From NCBI RefSeq assembly GCF_964019385.1, contig NW_027044864.1, forward strand, positions 1 through 64,000: DNA of 64,000 nucleotides. The letters run 5' to 3'. The notes below the pieces were generated by a model. That model worked only from the letters and a program-made list of their open reading frames with translations. It was not told the DNA's origin and made no database searches. The position numbers and the translations under genes were made by a program. Shown here piece by piece: positions 10,585-35,400 of this stretch (position 1 is the first letter of the stretch; the number at the start of each line of letters is the position of its first letter). The DNA is from Sycon ciliatum (taxonomy: Eukaryota; Porifera; Calcarea; Leucosolenida; Sycettidae).

Positions 10585-11654
10585 TATCCATAATCACTCC
10601 ACTCTAGTTTCTGCCGATCCCGCGTACCCGCGCGCGGTGTTCTCACGCACCGTATTGCGTGGTACGATAATGTTGTACTTTCCTATGCCGCGTACCCATT
10701 TTTGGCTTTCTTCTCCCTTTTTATGTATTCTCCCTTCGACAAGAAGTGCTTCTCTTCCCTTGGTAGTTAGAAGACGGTTGTCGTTTTTTCTCTCTGAACT
10801 TCAGTTTATCCATGTAATTCTGGTGCCCCTGGCTTGCTGTGTCGTGTGGTGTTGGATGTGAGGAATCTGCATGCTTTCCGAAGATTCCAACACATGTACA
10901 CGTATCAAAACCAAGTACCAACAGGAGAGTAATCATGGAGAAAAGTACCTATCGATAATGCGTGCACCCAGGGTTTTCCGGCAAATTCACTAGTTCAGCT
11001 ATTCCATCCTTGTATTGTTCTGAACGCCGAGGGCTCTAGCGAGTTTATGCAACACCTAACAGCCAAAAATCCAATAAGTTATGACTAAAGCAGCAGCAGC
11101 GAAGTACAAGCAATATAGATACGTGAATTTACCAATTTTAGGCAAATTTTGACAGTTTTTTGGATTTTTCTCCAGAATATGCACGGTGACCCCTATTTTC
11201 GCCACGGTAAACCTGTTCCAACCCACTTATAGAATGTATTTGAAGTATCCACATATGGGGCAAACTCAAAAATAAGCTGCAAAAAATATTCAAAGTTTCA
11301 TTTTTTGCGTCTTTTTGTTCTTCTCAAGGAAATGACGACCTGGATCCCATCGTCAACCAAAGTGTACATTTTTCGGTGTTGATATCATCTTAGTCAATAC
11401 CTCGAACAGTCTGTATAATTTTATGTCATATTTTCTGTCCTAACTAGTGTTATGGACGATTTCTCATCAATTTTCGGATTTTGCGATATTTTGTGTTATC
11501 AAGGAAAATTGTGTTTTTGGCAAGACCTATTCAGGCAATTGAAAAACTGATGTTACTAAGCGAAAATATAAGGCTGTACCTATTCAAACCTGATGTCAGA
11601 TTGGGCTGATGTTGAAATTAATTTTTTGGGCCTAACTGTCCCGAACCCCCTTAA

Positions 11655-12035
11655 AATTATTTTTATTTGAATCACATCACGTGTACGCGTGTACACGACG
11701 TACTACATATATACGTGACGTCGACAAGACGAGTGATCGACGTCACGCGTCGCGCAGATTTTGTGTAAAATGTGAAAAAAGTGAAAAAAATGATGAAAAT
11801 AGTGGGTCGGTCACATTCAAAACATTCCGATCCACTGTACTGGCAAAGAAGAGTGTATTCGTACAGTCTTGTACATGTATTATTATTTTTTGAATTAAAA
11901 TTAATTTGTCTTGTCTTGAAAGTGGCTCATGTTCTCGATCATAGCTGCAGCAGTCTCCGCAGGGCTTTCCTTGTTTGTGACTGGCATATCCTCATTAGTC
12001 TTGTAAGTTGTAAGCTCTCGAGTTAGTTGAACACA
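11655..12035. other. TRMT5 upstream region
   Basis: No gene. It includes a palindrome-rich stretch (CACGTGTACGCGTGTACACG near 11677-11696, and ACGTGACGTCGAC with GTCGACGTCACG-like repeats to about 11750). The CRE-like TGACGTC/GACGTCA motifs at about 11716 and 11740 could be promoter elements for the gene starting at 12036; that is inference only. Confidence 0.35.
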
Positions 12036-17794
<5,759 letters not shown>

Positions 17795-18804
17795 CAGCCA
17801 CATGGATGACCAGCCAGTAACCGAGCAGTTATTGTGTGACCAGCCCTGTCTGAGTAGTCATGGTGTGGGACCAACGCGCATCTGGGTAGTCTGTGCGTGT
17901 GTGATCACGCACACTTGGGTGGTCACTTTACGAAACAAGTCGTACCAGGATAGTTGCGCATAGTCAGCGGTGATTGTACAATCGCTGTGCAAACTTCTTA
18001 TAGTGCTACACGGATGCTGTTGTAGGCTGTAGCTATAGGGCACAGATCAGTAGTAACCAGTCACCAGGCACAGTTGCCCTCCCCTACCTGCTGCTGGCCA
18101 CCATGTGGGCCATTTGCTAGGCCGACCAATACTGCACTGGCCCCGGGCTCTAGTCCAGTGCGAACGCAGCTCAATCTTGCTTTCGAGCAGTGGACATTCC
18201 GGGAATGCCCGGCCTATGTCAGGTCTCCTGGCCTAGCTAGTGTCATGTAAGGGGCCCAGGGACGTCACTGGCTACACGTGCCAGTTACTTGCTCAGAGGT
18301 CTGAAACCTCTGAGGTAGCATTACCATGATTACTGCAAACCCTGTAAGGTTCACAGCTACATGTATAAACAATGGCCGTCATCTGGATTTCTCATGCCAG
18401 TACACATTTTCTATGCCTTGTTGGAACATTAGAGCATTGTTGTTGTTCACTGTGACCTTGGTGACAGTCCCATAACCCAGTACATTGTAGTTGGCCTTTT
18501 CTAGATGACTCATAGCCCTCCACTTGATTCAAAGCGCACTGCCTGATTCGTACTTTGCAATGTATTCTAATTTATTTCTGGTGTAGAGAGCACTATTACT
18601 CTAGTTCTATTTTCCAACTTTTTTTAAAGAATTTAAAACATGCAAATAATGTCTGGATGTATCATGTACAATCCTGCACTTTAGTGTCACAGCACAGCGC
18701 GTTTGCACAATACAGCCGTGAGCCTCGGCGATGTGCACAGTGCAGGCCAGGCCGTTGAATTGTTCAGGTGCTTTGCAGGCAGTGTTGTGTTGTCAGCACA
18801 CTTG
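17795..18804. other. Non-coding stretch after TRMT5
   Basis: About 1 kb, presumably 3' UTR and intergenic. A short hairpin CAGAGGTCTGAAACCTCTG lies at about 18295-18313. No gene or clear polyadenylation signal was found. Confidence 0.4.
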
Positions 18805-19104
18805 GGGCGCGTTCGAATTGTCACTCTTTGACTTTTCGAGGAGTTTCGTTTTTTCTGAAGGAAGCTTTATTTGCCTCTTCAGAACACGAAAATCTCCTCG
18901 AAACTCCACAATCTCATCTGATGGAAGAGGTGGATTAGTTCCGAAGAGTTTGGAATAATAGATGGTCGGTCAGATCGGACATCATTATCGCCATGACAAT
19001 TCCACTGAAAAACTCTAAAATGATAGAAACCGTTCTATTGTGTCACTTCAACTGATCTCTTTTAAGAATTTGTGCGAAAACTTGATGACAATTCGAACGC
19101 ACCC
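18805..19104. mobile_element. MITE with GGGYGCGTTCGAATTGTCA ends
   Basis: GGGCGCGTTCGAATTGTCA at the left is matched by TGACAATTCGAACGCACCC ending at 19104, about 19 bp with one mismatch. The form GGGNNNGTTCGA recalls PIF/Harbinger MITEs, but the flanking 3-mers do not agree, so the family is uncertain. A further inner inverted repeat (TTTCGAGGAGTTTCG with CGAAACTCC near 18900) is present. Confidence 0.6.
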
Positions 19105-19109
19105 TAATA

Positions 19110-19470
19110 GGCCATTCACACGACGTGTAAACACTTGGACGTGTGTGACCAAGAATAAAATGCCACTGGCAAACCGTGATCCAATTCACTCGGTAGACTG
19201 GACAAACTTTGGAACCGTCAATTTATCCATGACCTGAAAATGCCGGGAAATGTTAAATTTTGGATTTTCCTTTGTTCAAGCACTGCATTTGCAGTCGTAC
19301 GCACTTTCAACCAACATTTTTCAAGGCGTGCAAAGATAATCGCGAGCAAAAGGGCCTCAGCCAAGATATTAAAAAATCAGCTGCACGCGTGTGTCCAAGT
19401 TTATCGTATCCGAGTATATACCCTTGGAAACGGTACGATATAAGTGAGTTTGCACGTCGTGTGAATGGCC
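19110..19470. mobile_element. MITE with GGCCATTCACACGACGTG ends and TA duplication
   Basis: GGCCATTCACACGACGTGTA at the left and CACGTCGTGTGAATGGCC at the right (to 19470) are inverted, flanked by TA on each side. The element is 361 bp and begins 5 bp after the preceding MITE ends. Confidence 0.7.
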
Positions 19471-19710
19471 TATAACTATAAGCAAGGTTTATGTACTCTT
19501 GCTATAAGACATGTACATACATGTACTGCCTTTGATCCTAGAGGGTGGTGGCGTTCCCACGGCGGATGCGGAAAACTCGGCTTCCAGCCGAGTCTCACGC
19601 GAACCGTGAAATTTAAATTTATTTTTTATACATGTACTGAAGTACTTCCATGGATACCTACATGTTTATGTAGTGTACCTTTTGCTCATTCAATTCCGAG
19701 TTCAGGTTTT

Positions 19711-19751
19711 CACCAGGGAGTCGTAAAATACGGTATTTTGCGACTCCCTGG
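19711..19751. repeat. Near-perfect 40-bp palindrome
   Basis: CCAGGGAGTCGTAAAATAC is followed at once by its inverted copy GTATTTTGCGACTCCCTGG, with almost no loop. It would extrude as a hairpin or cruciform, and may be the tip of a small foldback element. Confidence 0.6.
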
Positions 19752-20128
19752 TTTCCACCCTGGTGGTAGGCCATGGCCGAACATTTGGTGAAATGAAAAT
19801 CTAAAATCAATTTGCAACAAATAAAAGGTGTGGTTTGGGGGGAGAAATTAATGCGGTCATCTTGCACTGCAAGGTGCCAATGTGCCTAACAAATGCCAAC
19901 ATTTATTCACTAGTTTGAAGGGTCGAAAAGGGAAAAGCCGAAAGAAAAAAATTGACTACCACTACCAGGACTCGAACCAAACGTCAACAAGGGGAATAGA
20001 AATTATCAAATTGAAATCTATTTTCTCAAGCACAACATATAGGTTGTGATAGCCTCCTCGATTTAATTTCAAACTGAACAAGACAAGATGCTAAGAGCAG
20101 TCAAGTGCCATTGCTGACTGTAGATCGG

Positions 20129-28251
<8,123 letters not shown>

Positions 28252-28930
28252 TTCGACTTGTGGGAGCCAACTCAGGTTTCACCGCAGCAGCACGGCCGTT
28301 GATGAGGTTGATAGTAGTATGTCGGCGGCGGTGGTGGCAGTAGTACGGCCACCGGTGGGTTACATCACTTTGAACAGTTTTATAGTCACTCTAGAAAACC
28401 AGATCAGTTCACACACACACACGCACGCACCCACACATGCACATGCACGCACATACACACATCCCACGTGCAAAGCGGACAGAAAACAGAAAGCGTCAGC
28501 ATTTCATTCTTCAGTTTCATCACTCACAAAAAAACGACAAACCAACCATAAGCCTGCCCCCCCCCCCCCCCCACACACACACACGTACATACACAGTCAC
28601 AGATATCAACACATGTGTAGTGGCTTGCAGTGACCACTGATGACATGGACCATCTGTGCTGGATGGTACAGTGTACCGTGCAATGTCAGATTCAATGATA
28701 TAGCGTACTATCACACATCGCACACTACAAGCAAGGGGCACCTTGAAAGCCTGCAATCGAAAGCAAGGTTTAGCCGGCATGGTGATGATGGCAAGCGTGA
28801 CAGCAGCAGTTACTAGTACAGTGCTGCTCAATACCATCCAGTCACAGCGGTGTCACTCAAGTTTGCGCCTTGCATCATTCCCCCCAGCCCAGAGATCGCA
28901 GGTCCATGGCCGCGCAATGCCCGGCGCGTA
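28252..28930. other. Upstream region of the CARD-TM gene
   Basis: No coding region. It contains a GGCGGCGGTGGTGG stretch (about 28322), (CA)n patches, and a poly(C) run at about 28556-28573. The minus-strand promoter should lie here; no TATA box was identified. Confidence 0.4.
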
Positions 28931-29027
28931 CTTGAGTGATGCGACTCTTGAGTGATGCGACTCTTGAGTGATGCGACTCTTGAGTGATGCGACTCTTGAG
29001 TGATGCGACTCTTGAGTGATGCGACTG
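28931..29027. repeat. Six tandem copies of a 16-bp unit
   Basis: CTTGAGTGATGCGACT repeated six times without change, about 0.7 kb upstream of the CARD-TM start. The unit contains TGAGTGATGCGA; the TGATGCGA part recalls CRE/ATF half-sites, an untested idea. Confidence 0.9.
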
Positions 29028-30290
29028 CCGGGATTCGTTGAGCACTACTGTACATGGTATGTGTACAGACTAAAGACGCATTATTATTTTTAATTCTCTA
29101 ACATTATAAACTCATGCCACCACCCAAAGCCATCCATTCTTTATCCACTGCATCGCGACGATGTTGTTTAGAATGACGAGAGGTCTGGAAAAGTATCGTA
29201 AAACACCCGTGGGGTGTCGCAAGTGTTCATTCAAACATGAATGATCATGAGCATGTGATCGGTAATCAAGTATGACATAACTCAGTACGAGGTCATAATA
29301 TTATGATGTACACATATCACGCATTAGAGAGGCAAGGACAGCAGAAGCGACCCGCGGGGTCTTGCACTGCAGGAACGGCTGCGTGTACTACTAGGTTGCT
29401 ATGGCAGCGGAACACTAAAATCTTAGAACACATGAATAGTTCAACAGTGCTAATGTGCGTGCACCATGCGGCGGCGCCCATCGGCAGCACCCGTGCCTCT
29501 TACCGGTTTTAAACAGTGTGGGAGGGTGGGTAAGCAATTACCGCGGCGGGCAGGCACAACAAGACACTGGCGGAAATGTCTTTACCTGTTCCTGCCTTGC
29601 GAGGGTCGCCTTGGGTGCGCTTGCGCCCAAGGCAGATTTTCTTTTTTTATATGTGGCTTATACGACATGCCGAACGTGCATCGCGGTTGCGCGTGCGGAC
29701 GTGGGGCACCGTGCGGGAGCCCAGCAGTGCGTACAACTACAGCGGAGCTCGTATGAGATTGCCCCGGTGTTGGCGTGTCAGCAGATAACATCTCCAGGCC
29801 GGCGATGCGGCTCTGTGACATGCAGGTTAACTACGATTTGCGCAACGCAAACGAACATTTTAAAATGTGAGTGGCTAACCAGGGGCTTGCCCATCACCTT
29901 TTAAAGAAGTGTGCAACAAACAGCAGATGCGGCGCTAGATGGTATGGTATTGATTTATTTGAATTCGGTATCTCAACAGTACAATGTACAACTTGGGAAG
30001 ATCCGAATGACATAGATACATAAAAATAAAAGTTAGATACGTGTGCATGCTAGCGACGGCCAGACAGTGCACAGGAAACATGCAATTCATCTGCCGGGTT
30101 CTCAGCTCGCGTGCCAAGTACAAATACTCGGACTTCCTATCTATCTTATTCTAGCTCCGGTACTTATACCTTCTCTGAAAACACAAAATAAATCAATACT
30201 AGTCTTGATGATGATGATGATGCCGAGTTTTACCTTTTAGCTTCTAGCAGATTTGTTTGGCCTTCGACGCTACGACGCGTGTTGTGTTTC
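29028..30290. other. Intergenic, no gene recognised
   Basis: Several ORFs of 60-150 codons overlap near 29455-29904 in different frames, but none resembles a known family. A (GAT)n run lies at about 30206-30222. Confidence 0.4.
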
Positions 30291-30295
30291 ATCAG

Positions 30296-30387
30296 AAGCA
30301 GCAGCAGCAGCAGCGGCAGCGGCAGCAGCAGCAGCAGCAGCGGCAGCAGCAGCAGCGGCAGCAGCAGCAGAAGCAGCAGCAGCAGCA
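30296..30387. repeat. (CAG)n trinucleotide repeat
   Basis: About 90 bp of CAG with CGG and AAG variants. It can be read as poly-Ala or poly-Ser on the plus strand, but no surrounding exon is supportable. Confidence 0.9.
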
Positions 30388-30732
30388 CACTGCCCAGACA
30401 CGGGTTTGTGTTGTCACAAGACGCAGATAGACACCTGCGAGTTCAAAGCTTGACCTTGACCGTTCGCTGCTCAGCAGGTAAGAGCCACAAACACCAATGA
30501 CTATGTTCTTGAGAGGCCGGTACCGTGAACGGACAATACTCAATAGCGAGCAATATCTGCATCAGCTAAACTGCTGGCTCTGCAACATTTGTTCTCGCAG
30601 GCCAGCTAGTAGTATAGTGTCTATTTTTCTTTTCTTCTACAAGTTTTTACCAGGAATCAGCAGCAGGATGCAGGCCATCGTCGTCTAGTCTTCCTATGCA
30701 CATTGACTTTGTATAATACCGGTACATGTATA

Positions 30733-30804
30733 CCAGCGCTTTGGCCGAGTGGTTGTGGGCTTGCCTGCGAATCACAAGGTCCCGAGTTCGAGACCCGCGC
30801 TGGG
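30733..30804 (+). repeat. tRNA-like sequence, probable SINE head or tRNA pseudogene
   Basis: CCAGCGC and GCGCTGG form a perfect 7-bp acceptor stem. Between them are a good A box (TTGGCCGAGTGG) and B box (GAGTTCGAGACCC), and a pairing D stem (GGCC/GGCT). The anticodon arm pairs over only four bases with an 11-nt loop and the T stem has mismatches, so it is unlikely to be a working tRNA. The A box is of the tRNA-Ser/Leu type. No tail repeat was recognised. Confidence 0.5.
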
Positions 30805-30940
30805 AGCAGGGAGCGTGTACTGGCTACTGCACCATGTGCACTGTGCTAGCAAATGCGGTGATGCACGCGTGATCCACTTGTACATGTACAGTGCGTATCG
30901 GTTATAGTGTGGTCGTATACAAGAATATACTGCCTACAAC

Positions 30941-32035
30941 TTCAGGGCTCACAGTAGGCATGCAGGATCGACAAAAGCGTCGTGCGAGGGCGGGTTTGGT
31001 GCACGTGAGTCGCGTGACCCCGGGAGAGTACCGATCGTGTGTACATCCCACACAGAAAAGAGAAAGAACCCGAGTTGTACTTCAACTACTATGTCTTGTA
31101 CCATGTGTACTGCTCTCGTAGTTTTAGAGCCGATGTTCGCGATATTTTGGAGGAGAAGGCGAAACGCAACCTGTGCTAGTCCCAGTAAAAACAACATGCC
31201 ATGTTCGACCAAGAGCTGATCCTACAATGAGCGATCGTGATGATTCCACAGGTAAGAAGACAAACAAACGAGTCAGAGCTCGCCAGGCAGGTAACGCCGA
31301 GAACATGATGATACGACACGGAGCTGGTGATCGGATGGAGGTGAACGGGACCAGCAAATCCACCGGGCGTTTGTCGAGGGCCACTGAAGACCAGGTTTCC
31401 CAGGGTGCCAGTTCCTCCATGATGGCGAACTGCGCTGCCACAAGAACTCCAGCGAGAATGAAAGCACAGCAACCAACGCCGCGGGCGAACTGAGGAGAGA
31501 ACACTGAACAATCTGTGCACAATGATTTTCTCTTCGACGGCACGCGTTGCTGTTCTGCTGCATGCATGCGTTTTTCTTGTTGTTTGATCTTCACACATTT
31601 TCGCGCAAGCGGTTGCGCGCCGCTGGGACTCGGGGTTACTAAAATTAGTACAGAGCATCTCCCCCTTGGTCGATTTGGACAATCTATGGCTCAAAATTTT
31701 CAGGAGACCCTGGCAAAGAAATTTACCGAGACGTTTCTGGATATTCCTTTCGAATGCTGTACTATATCTCACGAAGTTTACGCATATGCTCTGGCATACC
31801 CGTGTGAGTAATGAAAATTTGTTTCGGTAAATCTTTTGGAACACCTGTCAACTGTGCCTGGGCCAAGTCTCAGCTTCGTAGAACCAGGCTGAAGTGCTGC
31901 TAACTCCTTCAAACACCCCCTACTTCGAGCAAAATGCGACGAAATGCTGACTGCTGATTGGCCAAGCTGGCATTTTGGAGCACGTGCACCGCCCCCATCT
32001 AATCGACGCTTTTCTACGCAACTGTGAGCCCTGAA
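30941..32035. mobile_element. hAT-like element nested in the outer CAGTG element
   Basis: TTCAGGGCTCACAGT and its inverted copy ACTGTGAGCCCTGAA end the element. The flanks CCTACAAC and CTTACAAG each differ by one base from CCTACAAG, which is what the uninterrupted relative (38322-38810) has here. That makes an 8-bp duplication, the hAT hallmark. The 1.1 kb holds no transposase. An 88-codon ORF at 31227-31493 (MSDRDDSTGKKTNK...) has no known match. Confidence 0.7.
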
Positions 32036-32428
32036 CTTACAAGAATGACCACTCATTTTTTCATAATCATAACACCTATTTTATGTGTATTTTTATTCTT
32101 ACAAGCAGTATTATCGCATAGTAGAATATATCGGCCCTAAGAATGGATTTTGTGTAGCAAAATATGACAGATTAGTGCAAAGTGTATCGCCTGTAGTAAT
32201 AACATCTGTGCTCTGTGCATGCTCAATACAATAATATTCAACACAAAAAGAGAGTTATGTCCAACTGAGCATTGTAGAACCACTTTTTCTGTCCAGTCGG
32301 ACTCTTTCTTCCGACTTCTCTCCTATCTGCTGCTCCGCGCGCAGTCGCCTAGCACGACCGCGAGTCTGATCCGTGTGTACAAGAGTACATGAAAACCAGA
32401 GTGTGCAGCTTGGGGCCTTTTCTGCTAT

Positions 32429-35400
32429 CAGTCCATGCGCCAAGGGCCAAAAATGACCCGAATCTTTATGCAAAATGAAGATGACGACGCCGCTTTTTTC
32501 GACTATTTCTGTGACCAATTTTGAGCAGAATCACCATTTTGATCGTCTTCGATTTGGCATGGAAGACTTTCATGAATGCTATTGTAACTTGGCCTGCTGA
32601 GGGCTAGGATAGTCCCTAAACAAAATCTGGAAGCCGTTCCGCCAGAGATTTTTCCGTCATGTTGCAGCAGAGCCACTTTTCTCAATTTTGCGTCGTCCAG
32701 AATTTATGATTTTTGGATGCCAAAATACTTGATGGCGTGAGAACCAAAAAAGAACTACCGGACACCACCCAGACCTCAGGTATGTATAGTCCATTGTCCT
32801 AGGCTGCTCATAAAGCAAAAATTGTCTTGGTAGTAACTTGCCCAAAAATTTGGCGAATTTTTCCCAATAACCTAGTTGCCAATACACGAGAATCACGAAA
32901 ACTGGTATGGCTGATGGATTTCTGATTTTCTTCTCGTAAACATGAGGACAATTATCTACGATGTTACAAATATTAATGGGTGTTTTGAATGTGTACAGAT
33001 ACACTTCAAAAGGCTGATCACGTTCTCAGATCAGCTGCAAACGAGGGTCAAAATTGTAGTTCAGAGCAATGTCCATTGAGGCTCTTCACCCGATTTCACA
33101 GTTCATACATGGTAGTCATGGGAAGTTGGGTAGAATTAAATAAGTATGTATGCACTCTTAATTACTCCATAGACAAAGACATGTTCTGGAGTCTCATGGT
33201 GTTCGACAGGCGCAATTATTACCTTCATCGTTTCTCGGTGAATTAACTCACTCCACCATTCCACACTGCACTCTTAGCCGACCCACGCCGCTTGCACATC
33301 ACCAACACAACGGGGACATTCCTGTTGAGATATTCCTGCCCCGTAAGCCGAGAAAAAAGGACAGCATTACAGTGAACAGACCCTGACAAGAGGACCATAT
33401 CGTAATGGCCCATGCGCTTATACACACGCTTTTGCTGTATTTGTAACTTTTGCAGGTCGATTGGTCTCACATAGAGGCGCATGTGCTTGTAGTTGTGTTA
33501 CTAGTATGGGATGTGGAAGCTGCGCATTAAACCCTGTAACGATGGCATATGGTGGTATCAGCGTGTCGTGGCCCATGGGATTGGGTTCACCTATGAAGTA
33601 CAAGTAGGGCTGAAACGATTATACCGATTACTCGGTCATTGATCAATAATTCCTCACAATCAACTTCGATGCTTATGACTTGGTGTGGCTTTTCATTTTG
33701 TTTTTGTCCATGCAGGAGTCGGGATTATGCCGTCTACTGAACATTGTCGCATGCGTTCCTATAGAGCAAGCTGGCTGCTCTCCATCTTGATTATGGACTT
33801 CAAGTGTGGACCCAACTGGTCAGAGAAATGAAGGAACAATCGTCATGGTGTACTCTCAGGCCAAGGATATGCCTTGTGAAATGTGCCATATGCAGTACTT
33901 GAGGGATTGTCTCGTTCTTTGCAAGCTGTTCGGTCACAGGCAATACTGTCAAATCCCATGCACAGCTGAACTGGTTAAGAGTACGTGCACACCCGTCTTG
34001 TCCTTTGCCGAGGAACGTGGTCCAGCGTTTCGAACACAGTACGCTGACCATTTACAGCTCGTTTGTAGTGGATTGTGTGAGTTTGGTCTGGTGGGATTCG
34101 TAGCCGTGTTTAAACAAGCCACTGGAGACAGATTTTCAGTGCCTCTGTCTTGGTTGAGGTTTTTCCAATCATATTCTGTGCACATATGGGTATCCAAGTA
34201 CCTATCGAGTATCATGGTCATGGTTACTGCATACAGATCCATGTGGCTCTCGAATATGGACAACAGTGTTCTGTTTGATGGCCAGGCCTGGTGATGTTGT
34301 CCTAATTTGGTCACTCCATCTTATCCCGGCATTCAGTGTGTAAATGCTGGTGCTGGATAAGTATAAGGAATGACACATGTGCTTTTCTCAAGATGCTCGT
34401 GTAGAATTCACTCCCTTTGACCGAAAGCTTGTGTTTCTGGATCCTGTTTGTAGCTGTACACAATTTCTCCGTTCTTCCTTGTGGTTAACTTTCGCCTCGG
34501 ACTATCCCTAACAATCTCATTGGTGAGTCTGTCCATGACGTGGCTGGCTGGCATCGGAGTTGGGCACTGCCCTGTCATTCACTGGCATAGTGTTGAACCT
34601 AACTGACTTGTATGTCACAACTAGCTGGAAGTTGTTTAAAGGGTTCAGTTTCAGTGTTTTAGTGGCTTTCCCATTCTTATTACTTAGCTATTTCCTTTAC
34701 TCGGCCTTAGGACACTTTCTTCACCATACACTGTGTTTCTTTGGCCGTAAAAGAGGCAGTCTGCACTTGTATTGAGTTTCCTCATTGTGATGGAGATGGA
34801 AAAGAAAGCACCCATATAGCACAGTGCACTTCCTGCCTGTGTCTCGGCTATAAGCACTTTTAGCTGCTACCATGTGGTTGACTGAAACCAGGGTGTGCCA
34901 GATTATTGATCAAGAATGCATGCTGCAGCTGGGCTGTTTTGTTCCTTTTCTCATGTAGATCTACATGTACAGTGAAGGAATCGAAATTGCATGTAACGTG
35001 CAATGTGTTTGCAAGTGAAATAATGTAAAGTCCCCCCCCCCCCTCCCCCGGAATACCTGCGCTCGAATGCAATGTGGTCCATGTGCATGATCATGATAAT
35101 TGAATTGGTTCAGCGCTGTATTCTGGTGTATGTGCTGAAGTTGTTTACAGGTAGAAATTGACGGGGGGGGGGGGGGGGGCACACCAAGTTCTTTACATTA
35201 CATGTACATGTACAGTAGAGCTTCGTCAAAGGGGAAGTTAAGCCTAAAATCAAAATGTTCACCAGTTGTAGTCTTCGAGGTGCTGAATCCAATGGTCTTG
35301 GTCCGAGGAAGCTCAGACGCTCCCTTCCTCCTTTATTCCCAAGCGAACTCGTGCACTTCCACCGAAACTGGGTGACTGCGCCCTACGAGATGGGGATTTG

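Larger units (their letters stand above)
8049..11650 (+). mobile_element. 3.6-kb Kolobok-like element with transposase and exonuclease remnants
   Basis: TTAA (8045-8048) is followed by GGAGGTTCGCGACGGTTAG. The right end is an imperfect inverted copy (about 20 of 24 positions) followed by TTAA at 11651-11654. Inside on the plus strand are a zinc-ribbon transposase-like exon (8305-8725), a microsatellite, and an exonuclease-like exon (9398-9790). A later MITE sits at 10090-10584. The left TTAA is shared with the neighbouring element, so that one probably inserted exactly at this element's target duplication. The genes carry stops, so the copy is dead. Confidence 0.6.

Noticed and set aside
29455-29904. 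149-residue ORF
   Set aside because: Three overlapping frames of similar length and no recognisable family; probably GC-rich chance ORFs.
30253-30453. Poly-Ala ORF
   Set aside because: Created by the (CAG)n repeat; no conserved flanks or splice context.
33806-34314. Overlapping plus and minus ORFs in element A as a possible transposase
   Set aside because: Neither strand shows a DDE/D signature or zinc finger; both contain disruptions in A'.
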